From contig CAMVEX010000002.1 in the NCBI GenBank assembly GCA_947166625.1, positions 115,030 to 179,029 on the forward strand: a stretch of 64,000 nucleotides of DNA, read 5' to 3'. Every line of letters begins with the position of its first letter. Positions within the stretch are counted from its first letter, which is position 1. The stretch is from an uncultured Clostridia bacterium (lineage in GTDB: Bacteria > Bacillota > Clostridia > Oscillospirales > Acutalibacteraceae). The notes beneath the pieces are model-generated. The model was given only the letters and a program-made list of their open reading frames with translations, had not been told where the DNA came from and ran no database searches. The translations under genes and the position numbers were made by a program. Positions 32,243-39,751 of this stretch are shown here, in pieces.

Positions 32243-34072
32243 TCAGTTTATTTCAAGCGAATCCGCTTTGATAATTTTACCGCTTCCGCTGAATTTGACG
32301 GTAACGCTGTCACCTTTATTGAGAATGATGACATCCTGCGATTTTGACGCGGAAACCGAATAATAAGCATCGCCTGAATCAAGTTTGATATAATAGACGC
32401 TTTCTCCGCTTATGACGGCGGTCCTTATATCGGTCACCTTGCCGCTCGCGGTGCCCTCGCCGTCGGACGCGGCGGGCTTATCGGTATTTGTATCCGTCTG
32501 AGCTCCGCTCTGAGAATCTGTTTCATCCTCTTTGGTCGCTACATCCACGACATCCTCGGGATTGATATCGACCTTGATACCGGTGCTTTCAAGAGCGGAT
32601 TTGTAGATCGAGAGACATTCGGCGAGATCCCTGCCGTTTGCGCCCATCTTGTTGTTATTATATTGCTTAACATTTATCAGCGCATACTGCTGGACTATAC
32701 TGCTGCCGCTCGAAACATCCTTGAGCGAAAGGAAATATGTGGGCTCTCCGCCGATATTGAGCAGCAGCGGGAAGGTCGCGGTGTAGCCGAGGTCCTTAAC
32801 TCTGCCCTCCGCGGCGCTCTGTGCCGAAGCCTCGGTACCGCCCGTAACATTATAATAAACCGCTTCCTTAGTCCTCTGATTCACAAGCACAAAGCCGATA
32901 ATACTCTGGTCTGCGGTAACGGAAGTAACGCCGGTGTACATCCACACATCGTCATCCTTGGCGATATAGTTGTAGCCGGATGTGGTGTTGATAACATTCT
33001 TCTGACCGAGTATCGAATTCCAGAAGCCGCCTCTGTATCTGCCGTAATAATCATACTGTCTGACTATGAGGTTGGCGTCATAAACTCTGTCTATCCACTG
33101 GAGCTCGGGGTCGTTTTTAAGCTCCTCAACGGTGTAATATTTGCTCTCGCCGTCGGGGCTGTTTGCCTTGACGACCACCGCGCCGATCACATCGGTGCCT
33201 CCGAAAAGGCCGATCGTATTATCAAGGCGGGCGCAGATCCAGTAGGGATTGCCCTCATCGTCGATCTCAAAAGTCGCGTCGGCAAAAAGATAGGTGGGGT
33301 AATCAAATCTCAGATGCCTCTTGAGGAGCTTGTTGAAATGCTCTGCGGGAGAATATCTGATCTTGTTTTCGAGAGTTTTGAATTCTGCGCTCTCGTTTGC
33401 CATATCGACTATTACATAGCCCGGGAAGCCCTCACGGGTATTAAAGAGCCACTTGATAATGCTCGCATACTGGAGCGGAGCGACTCTGACGGGAGTGCCT
33501 TTATAGTTTATCTGGGTGTTGCGGTCATAAACCGTAAACTGGGAAACATAACCCATTTCACCCAGATCGCCGAGCGCTCTGGCTGCTATCTGAGACGCGG
33601 AATCCTCATCAAGGCGCGGAATTGCGCTGAATGAAGAAGCATCCTCCTCGGGTATTTCCTCGGAAAAATTGCTGTCGGTCCTGACATCTATGATTTTGCT
33701 GTATGCCTTCGCTCTGAAAAACTGCGAGCCTACGATGTAGCCTATGACGGCGGTCACGGCGAGGATCGCGATGATTATGCCGGGGACTATCGCCCTGCGC
33801 TTGACATAGGGAGTATATTCCGGCTTTGAAAGCGCTTTTGAAAGCAAGGCCTGGAATACGATATAAGACACCGCTACAACTCCGAGATAGAGATAGAGCG
33901 TCGTATCCTTCGGATTGAACGCCGGAAGCATGAAATAATAAGCGACAAGCGCCGTTACAGCCGTAAGAATCAGCGAAATCACGGTTTTAAGCCCCGCGCT
34001 CTCGGGAGGAATGACTATTTCTTTCTTTGCGGATTTATCCTTGCCGGAGAAATCAACTTTAATAGGATCCAT
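32243..34072 (-). CDS. large membrane-anchored protein of unknown function
   Basis: This 609-residue protein has a short basic N-terminus, four membrane helices (about 28-48, 58-75, 92-118 region) and a long extracytoplasmic part of mixed alpha/beta (about 125-500; repeated Tyr/Asp-rich strands, FWNSILGQKNVINTTSGYNYI). A low-complexity Asp/Thr/Ser linker (about 505-540) precedes a small beta domain (about 545-609; SGKVTDIRTAVISGE, GDSVTVKFSGSGKI) that looks OB/SH3-like. ATG follows AGGAG at 8 bases. It is divergent from the T-box leader 1 operon. I do not recognise the family; the layout suggests an envelope sensor or cell-wall-facing protein. Confidence 0.6.
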   Translation of the reverse strand: MDPIKVDFSGKDKSAKKEIVIPPESAGLKTVISLILTAVTALVAYYFMLPAFNPKDTTLYLYLGVVAVSYIVFQALLSKALSKPEYTPYVKRRAIVPGIIIAILAVTAVIGYIVGSQFFRAKAYSKIIDVRTDSNFSEEIPEEDASSFSAIPRLDEDSASQIAARALGDLGEMGYVSQFTVYDRNTQINYKGTPVRVAPLQYASIIKWLFNTREGFPGYVIVDMANESAEFKTLENKIRYSPAEHFNKLLKRHLRFDYPTYLFADATFEIDDEGNPYWICARLDNTIGLFGGTDVIGAVVVKANSPDGESKYYTVEELKNDPELQWIDRVYDANLIVRQYDYYGRYRGGFWNSILGQKNVINTTSGYNYIAKDDDVWMYTGVTSVTADQSIIGFVLVNQRTKEAVYYNVTGGTEASAQSAAEGRVKDLGYTATFPLLLNIGGEPTYFLSLKDVSSGSSIVQQYALINVKQYNNNKMGANGRDLAECLSIYKSALESTGIKVDINPEDVVDVATKEDETDSQSGAQTDTNTDKPAASDGEGTASGKVTDIRTAVISGESVYYIKLDSGDAYYSVSASKSQDVIILNKGDSVTVKFSGSGKIIKADSLEIN

Positions 34073-34173
34073 TTATTCATCTCCTGTGGTGAATTTGGTG
34101 TACCTTGACAGTATAACCTATTTTATACAATAATACAAGCGTTTTGAAACGAATTTTTGGAGAAAACTTATGC

Positions 34174-34202
34174 TTGACAAATCGGGAAGATTAGAGTATA
34201 TT
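34174..34202 (+). promoter_or_regulatory. promoter of T-box leader 1
   Basis: TTGACA (exact) and TATATT are spaced by 17 bases, directly upstream of the leader. Confidence 0.75.
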
Positions 34203-34204
34203 AT

Positions 34205-34467
34205 ACGCAATATTGAAATGCGAAGATGATATTAAGCGCATTGAGCAAACTTTCAGAGAGCCGCCGGAGGGTGCGAGGCGGTAAGAATCTCAACACGCTG
34301 TCTCGTATCGGAGCAGGGCTTCTGAATCCATAGGAAGTCACGGGTGATCCCGTTACAGGTCAGGAGCTTGTTGGAGTTCCCTGAGAGGCCGTTTTACGGC
34401 AATACGGGTGGTACCGTGGTTATTTTTATAATCATCCCGCAGAGCAGATCGCTCTGCGGTTTTTTTA
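34205..34467 (+). promoter_or_regulatory. T-box leader 1 (amino-acid specificity uncertain, possibly Leu)
   Basis: Signs of a T-box are CAGAGAG followed by a short stem with a GGGTGCGAG loop, the diagnostic T-box-like CGGGTGGTACCGTGG at about 34404, and a terminator (CCGCAGAGC / GCTCTGCGG plus seven T, 34437-34467) just before the gene. Uncharged tRNA would favour the antiterminator. The specifier cannot be fixed by eye: CTG at 34298 and CTC at 34289 (both Leu) are candidates, GTC (Val) is another. A LeuA-like protein is the first gene controlled, which is compatible with Leu. Confidence 0.8.
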
Positions 34468-34535
34468 TTTGAGTGCCTCCCCTCTTTGTTATCTTCATAA
34501 TGCTCAAAAATTTCGATAAACCGAAGGAGAAAAGT

Positions 34536-35936
34536 ATGAGAAAGATCTATGTTTCCGATTTTACGCTCAGACATCTTGCCGGGGAGAGAAAGAATCCCCT
34601 GCTCTTCAGAGAAAAAGTTGCCATAGCCACAGCCATTGACTCTATGGGCGTCGATGAGATCGAGCTTACCGGAGTTACAAATTTCAAAGAGGACAGGATC
34701 ATATATAAAACCCTTTCATCCGCGGTCAAAAACGCCGCGGTGGCGATCCCCGCAGGCACCACCACCGAAGAGATAGATATGGCGTGGGAGTGCATTCAGA
34801 ATGCGAAGAAGCCCATTCTTCAGATTATTCTTCCGCTCAGCACCGTTACCATGGAATACACCTATCATCTCAAAGCCCCCAAGATGCTTCTCCTCATTGA
34901 AAAGCTTATCAAGGCGGCAAAAGAAAAATGCGATGATGTCGAATTCATCGCCCTCGACGCCACAAGAGCGGAGGAGGAAGTCCTCAGGCAGGCTCTCACT
35001 CTGGCGGTGGAATGCGGAGCGACCCGCATTACCCTGAGCGACGACGCGGGCACACTCTTCCCCGCGGATTTTGCCGAATTTGTCTCTTCCGTAAAAAAAT
35101 ATCTCACCGTACCCGTTTATGTCAAGGTTTCGGGCGCCCTGTTTATGGAAACGGCGACCGCATTTGAGAGCATCATCGCCGGCGCGGACGGGGTTAAGAC
35201 GGTCATCGACGGCCACACTCTCAAGCTCAACAGGATCGCTGCGGTCATAGCCGCAAAAGGCGAATCATACGGCATCACCACCGCGCTCGATACCCGCAGG
35301 CTCCGCTCGGATGTAAAGAGCCTTATCAGCATGGTGGAGAGCACCGAGCCCGAAGCACCCGACGCATCGGATAAAAATATAGATATATTCCTTGACGGCG
35401 ATTCCACCATAGAGATGGTGACCGCAAGCGCCGAAAAGCTCGGCTACACCCTAACGGAGCAGGATGCGGGCAATGTGCTCAGAGGTCTCAAGCGCGTGTG
35501 CGAAAAGAAGAGCGGCATAGAGGCCAACGAATTTGAGGCTCTTATCGCCTCTTACGCCCAGCAGGCTCCCTCGACCTATCATCTCAAATATTACACTGCG
35601 TCAAGCAGCAATCTCACCTCCGCCATGGCAAATGTGGTCATCACAAAGGGCGAAGATATCGAGATCTCCGGCACGGGCATCGGCGACGGCCCCATAGACG
35701 CGGCATTCGGCGCGATCGAGCAGGGCATCGGCTACCACTACGAGCTTGACGATTTCAAAATTCAGACCGTCAGCCGCGGCAAGGAATCCCTCGGCTCGGC
35801 TCTTATCAAGCTGCGCAGCAACGGCAAGGTCTATTCCGGCAACGGTATTTCGACCGATATAGTCAGCGCGTGCATCAGAGCGTATATCAACGCTCTCAAC
35901 AAAATCGTTTACGATGAGGACAGAGAGGATAATTAA
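34536..35936 (+). CDS. 2-isopropylmalate synthase-like protein lacking metal-binding histidines, with LeuA allosteric domain
   Basis: This 466-residue protein has an HMGL-like TIM barrel (about 1-280) and a C-terminal LeuA dimerisation/regulatory domain (about 345-460; TGIGDGPIDAAFGAIEQG, YSGNGISTDIVSACIRAYI), the leucine-sensing part of IPMS. The barrel keeps SDFTLR where IPMS has DTTLRD, but the HxHND motif that holds the catalytic metal reads KVSGA, and the later GERAGN motif is also gone. It is therefore unlikely to be a normal synthase; a different reaction or a regulatory role is possible. The start at 34536 has GGAG at 8 bases. The next gene starts directly after the stop. It is controlled by T-box leader 1. 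Confidence 0.75.
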   Translation: MRKIYVSDFTLRHLAGERKNPLLFREKVAIATAIDSMGVDEIELTGVTNFKEDRIIYKTLSSAVKNAAVAIPAGTTTEEIDMAWECIQNAKKPILQIILPLSTVTMEYTYHLKAPKMLLLIEKLIKAAKEKCDDVEFIALDATRAEEEVLRQALTLAVECGATRITLSDDAGTLFPADFAEFVSSVKKYLTVPVYVKVSGALFMETATAFESIIAGADGVKTVIDGHTLKLNRIAAVIAAKGESYGITTALDTRRLRSDVKSLISMVESTEPEAPDASDKNIDIFLDGDSTIEMVTASAEKLGYTLTEQDAGNVLRGLKRVCEKKSGIEANEFEALIASYAQQAPSTYHLKYYTASSSNLTSAMANVVITKGEDIEISGTGIGDGPIDAAFGAIEQGIGYHYELDDFKIQTVSRGKESLGSALIKLRSNGKVYSGNGISTDIVSACIRAYINALNKIVYDEDREDN

Positions 35937-38393
35937 ATGAAAATCGGATTTTCAACCCGGAATGTCTCGTTGAATTCGTTCACTGAAACCTGCAACACCG
36001 CTCACGACTACGGTTATTCGGGTTTTGAAATATTTGACGCAAAAAAAGAAAAAAAGCAGCATTATGATACGGTGCTCAGAGACGGCTCGGCAGACGCCAA
36101 GCGCAAGCTCAGAAACAGAGATCTCACCGTTTCTGCGATAACATATCCGTTTACCGTTGAAAACGAAGAAGCAGATCCGTCGATAATAAAGCAGTATGTT
36201 GACTGGGCTTTTGAAGCCGGAATAGAAAACGTTATCGTTTCTCTCGGCTCGGAGCCCGATTACGAGCTGCTCAGAGTGAAGCTCTCACCCGCTATCGAGA
36301 GGGCGGAAAAAACCGATGTTAAAATCCTTCTCGAAACGAGCGGACCCCTCGCCCATTCTCAAAAGGTGCTCGATATAATCAACGAATTTGCCGCCGTTCC
36401 GCTCGGCGCGGCGTGGAATATCAGAGAGACCTTTTTTGAGGGCGGAGAAACTGCCGAAAAGACCATCGAAACTCTCGGCGCCCATATCTGCTATGTAAGA
36501 ATCGGCGACAGAGACGGCGAAACCAACTGCCTCATCGGCGAAGGCACTCTCCCCGTAAAAGAATTCGTCAATGCGATCCGCTCGCTCAATTATGAAGGCT
36601 TCGTCTGCGTCGATTGGAACGACGAGATCACCGATTACGATATAGTTCTGACCCATTTCATAAACTATATGTCTCAGATCGAAGGGCCGGTCAAAGAAAA
36701 CACCGGGCTCTACTATAACAGGGCTCACACCGGCGCTTTCCCCTGGAAAAAATACGATATGATCGACAAGACCTTTTCGCAGGTGCTCGACACCATGTGC
36801 GAGATCTTCCCCGATCAGCTCGCGTTCAAATACACCACCCTTGACTATACACGCACCTACACGCAGTTCCGCAAGGATGTGGATGATCTCGCGGCGGCGC
36901 TCATCTCTCTCGGCGTAAAGCCCGGCCATCATGTCGCGATCTGGGCAACCAATGTTCCCGCGTGGTATCTCACATTCTGGGCTACCACCAAAATCGGCGC
37001 CGTGCTGGTGACGGTAAACACGGCATATAAGATAAACGAAATCGAGTATCTGCTCCGCCAGTCGGATACCCACACTCTCGTGATGATAGAATCCAGCAAG
37101 GATTCAAACTATAAAGAAATAATTCAGCAGCTCTGCCCCGAGCTTGAAAATCTTACTCCCGGCAAGCCTCTGTATTCGCGCAATCTCCCGTTTTTGAGGA
37201 ATGTGATCACCGTCGGCTTCCGTATGAACGGCTGCCTCACCTGGGAGGAGGTATTTGCCAGAGCATCGCTCGTTCCTCATGAGGAAGTGCTCAGGAGAGC
37301 GGCTGAGGTCAAGCCCGACGATGTGTGCAATATGCAATATACATCGGGCACTACCGGCTTCCCCAAGGGGGTAATGCTGACCCACAGAAACGTTGTCAAC
37401 GACGGCAAGATCATCGGCGACAGAATGGATCTCTCCACTGCGGACAGAATGATGATCCAGGTGCCGATGTTCCACTGCTTCGGTATGACCCTCTCGATGA
37501 CCTCGATGATGACTCACGGCGGAACTCTCTGCCCGATGCCTTATTATTCGCCCAAATCCTCGCTTGCCTGCGTAAATGATGAGAAAATCACCTGCTTCAA
37601 CGGCGTGCCGACCATGTTTATCGGTATGTTCAATCACGAGGATTTCGCAAAAACGGATTTTTCTCATATGAGAACGGGCATCATGGCAGGCTCAAACTGC
37701 CCTCCCGACCTTATGAGGAAGGCGGCGAGAGAAATGCATATGTATGAGATACTCTCCGTTTACGGAATGACCGAATCCGCTCCCGGCTCCACAATGGGAG
37801 AGGTCAATGAGGATGAGGATCACAGAGTTGAGACGGTCGGCTCCGCCTTCCCGGGCGTTGAATGCAAGATAATCGACCCCGAAACGGGCGAGGAGCTGCC
37901 CGACGGCGAAAACGGCGAATTTGTCGCCCGCGGCTTCAATGTTATGAAGGGCTATTACAAAATGCCCAAGGCCACCGCAGAGACCATTGATAAAGACGGC
38001 TGGCTTCACAGCGGCGATATATGCTGCCGCACTCCCGACGGATATTTCAAGGTCACCGGCAGGCTCAAGGATATGATAATCCGCGGCGGCGAAAATATCT
38101 ATCCGCGCGAGATCGAGGAATTCTATCTTTCTCACGAAAAGATAAGGGATGTTCAGGTTGTCGGCGTGCCGGATGAAAGATACGGCGAGGAGGCCTGCGC
38201 CTGGATAGTTCTTCACGACGGCGAGGAAGCCACCGAGGACGAAATGCGCGAATTCGGCAATTCACATATCGCAAGGCATAAGGTGCCGAGATATTTCCTC
38301 TTTGTAAAGGCTCTGCCGATGAACGCGGCCGGGAAAATCCTCAAATACAAAATGCGCGAGGAATCCATAGATAAACTCGGGCTTAAAAAATGA
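35937..38393 (+). CDS. fusion: sugar-isomerase-like TIM barrel + AMP-forming acyl-CoA synthetase
   Basis: This 818-residue protein joins two complete enzymes. Residues about 1-255 match the xylose-isomerase-like/AP endonuclease 2 TIM barrel (GFSTRNVSLNSF, VILLETSGPLAHS-like strand, WNIRETFFEGGE, FVCVDWNDE). Residues about 275-818 are an AMP-forming acyl-CoA synthetase of the FadD/medium-chain type (YTSGTTGFPKG P-loop, YGMTES, SGDI, GGENIYPREIEE and a C-terminal AGKILKYKMRE with the catalytic Lys). Each is of normal length. The ATG follows the previous stop with no spacer, so the pair is coupled. In this T-box-controlled operon the synthetase probably activates a branched short-chain acid; the barrel's role is unknown. 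Confidence 0.8.
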   Translation: MKIGFSTRNVSLNSFTETCNTAHDYGYSGFEIFDAKKEKKQHYDTVLRDGSADAKRKLRNRDLTVSAITYPFTVENEEADPSIIKQYVDWAFEAGIENVIVSLGSEPDYELLRVKLSPAIERAEKTDVKILLETSGPLAHSQKVLDIINEFAAVPLGAAWNIRETFFEGGETAEKTIETLGAHICYVRIGDRDGETNCLIGEGTLPVKEFVNAIRSLNYEGFVCVDWNDEITDYDIVLTHFINYMSQIEGPVKENTGLYYNRAHTGAFPWKKYDMIDKTFSQVLDTMCEIFPDQLAFKYTTLDYTRTYTQFRKDVDDLAAALISLGVKPGHHVAIWATNVPAWYLTFWATTKIGAVLVTVNTAYKINEIEYLLRQSDTHTLVMIESSKDSNYKEIIQQLCPELENLTPGKPLYSRNLPFLRNVITVGFRMNGCLTWEEVFARASLVPHEEVLRRAAEVKPDDVCNMQYTSGTTGFPKGVMLTHRNVVNDGKIIGDRMDLSTADRMMIQVPMFHCFGMTLSMTSMMTHGGTLCPMPYYSPKSSLACVNDEKITCFNGVPTMFIGMFNHEDFAKTDFSHMRTGIMAGSNCPPDLMRKAAREMHMYEILSVYGMTESAPGSTMGEVNEDEDHRVETVGSAFPGVECKIIDPETGEELPDGENGEFVARGFNVMKGYYKMPKATAETIDKDGWLHSGDICCRTPDGYFKVTGRLKDMIIRGGENIYPREIEEFYLSHEKIRDVQVVGVPDERYGEEACAWIVLHDGEEATEDEMREFGNSHIARHKVPRYFLFVKALPMNAAGKILKYKMREESIDKLGLKK

Positions 38394-38506
38394 TCCCGCT
38401 GCCGGTACGGGCAGCGAATAAAACCGGGCGAGGCGTGTTTTCGGGGAATTTTTCTCCGCTTGTCAAAACCGCCGCCCGGTTAAATTGAACGATTGAGAGA
38501 ATAAAA

Positions 38507-39340
38507 ATGAAAATAACGGACTGCCACTGCCATGTTTATCCGGACGCGATAGCCTCAAAGGCAGTTGGCTCGATAGCGTCGTTTTATGATTTTGAAGCAA
38601 CGGATGATATGCTCAAAAGAGGGACCGTTGCTGATATGACAGAGCGTGAACACAAGGCGGGAGTGGGGCATCAGGTCATTTTTTCCGTTGCGACCACACC
38701 GCATCAGGTCAGCTCGATAAATCATTTTATCGCCCGTGATGTTGAAAATTCGGGCGGCACGCTGACAGGTCTCGGGACGATACATCCCGACAGCCCCGAT
38801 CTGAAAGCGGATATCGACGAGATAATCTCCCTCGGCTTAAAAGGAGTAAAGATCCACCCCGATTTTCAGCAGACCAAAGCGGATGATCACAGATACCTCA
38901 AGGTTTATGAATATTGTGAAGGGCGTCTGCCCGTGCTGATCCACTGCGGCGACTGCCGCAAGGATTATTCAAATCCGAACAGAATACTGCCTATCCTTGA
39001 AATTTTTACGGGGCTTACCGTCATCGGCGCCCACCTCGGGGGCTGGAGCGTGTGGGACGAGGCGCTGAAATATCTGCCCGGTCACGATAATTTTTATGTT
39101 GACTGCTCGTCGGTGTTTGAATTCACGGGAACCGAAAAGGCGTTTGAGATAATGAAAGCCTACGGCGCGGAAAAAATACTCTTCGGCACCGATTACCCGA
39201 TGAAAACTCCCGAAGAGGAGCTTGAGATATTATTCGGTCTCGGTTTCTCGGAGCGCGAGCTCGATCTGATAACCCATCTGAATGCGGAAAAGATTTTCGG
39301 GATAAATACCTACGCGGTAGAATATCCGTTTCCTCTATAA
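38507..39340 (+). CDS. amidohydrolase-family metal-dependent hydrolase
   Basis: This 277-residue TIM-barrel enzyme has the amidohydrolase 2 metal-binding pattern: TDCHCHVYPD (HxH), GVKIHPDFQ, LIHCGDC, GAHLGGW and FGTDYP (metal Asp). Family members hydrolyse or decarboxylate small cyclic and acyl substrates; the substrate is not evident. A hairpin (CGCTGCC / GGCAGCG, 38397-38416) and 113 bases separate it from the fusion gene, but no promoter was seen, so read-through from T-box leader 1 is likely. The ribosome site is a weak GAGAG. It is the last gene before T-box leader 2. Confidence 0.8.
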   Translation: MKITDCHCHVYPDAIASKAVGSIASFYDFEATDDMLKRGTVADMTEREHKAGVGHQVIFSVATTPHQVSSINHFIARDVENSGGTLTGLGTIHPDSPDLKADIDEIISLGLKGVKIHPDFQQTKADDHRYLKVYEYCEGRLPVLIHCGDCRKDYSNPNRILPILEIFTGLTVIGAHLGGWSVWDEALKYLPGHDNFYVDCSSVFEFTGTEKAFEIMKAYGAEKILFGTDYPMKTPEEELEILFGLGFSERELDLITHLNAEKIFGINTYAVEYPFPL

Positions 39341-39390
39341 AGCGTTTAGCCGTTTCGCATAAAAAAGCGAAAATTTTTTGTAAAAAATGC

Positions 39391-39419
39391 TTGACATCGG
39401 GTCAAGACGGTGATAGAAT
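39391..39419 (+). promoter_or_regulatory. promoter of T-box leader 2
   Basis: TTGACA (exact) and TAGAAT are spaced by 17 bases. Confidence 0.7.
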
Positions 39420-39424
39420 ACGGT

Positions 39425-39695
39425 CAATCAAATAGTCAACGGCTGTGACGAAGACGGCGAAAGCAGGCAGCTTATCAGAGAGTCGGGGATGCTGTGATCC
39501 CGGCAGCGAGCGTTTTCAGGCCCATCCCTTCCGAGCCGGAGGTTCCAAAGCGAAAGCAAGTAGATGCCTCCCGAGTTTGCTGCGTTAGTGCATAGGGTTT
39601 GTCTGAACCCGAAGAGCGGCGCTTATGCGCAAATTGAGTGGTACCGCGGGAATTTATATCTCGTCTCAAGTTTTCTTGAGACGGGATTTTTTGTT
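39425..39695 (+). promoter_or_regulatory. T-box leader 2, specifier reads AUC (Ile)
   Basis: The leader has GGCTGTGACGAAGA (5' side of the specifier loop), CAGAGAGTC (AG box), a GATGCTGTGA apical loop, CTTCCGAGCC closing stem I, TGAGTGGTACCGCGGG (T-box), and a terminator hairpin CGTCTCAAG / CTTGAGACG with a T run (39662-39692). One base before CTTCCGAGCC the triplet is ATC (39524-39526); the sister leader has GTA at the same place. Starvation for charged tRNA-Ile would then open expression of the next gene. Confidence 0.85.
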
Positions 39696-39751
39696 TACCC
39701 GTAATTCCGTAATTTCAAAATCAAATATTCTCTTTTCAGGAGGAAATAAAA

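Noticed and set aside
32663..33634. 323-residue plus-strand open frame
   Set aside because: Antisense to the 609-residue membrane protein, without ribosome site or recognisable domain; a codon-bias shadow.
36285..37073. 262-residue minus-strand frame, and similar long frames antisense to the synthetase genes
   Set aside because: They mirror strongly coding plus-strand synthetase domains and show no family features.
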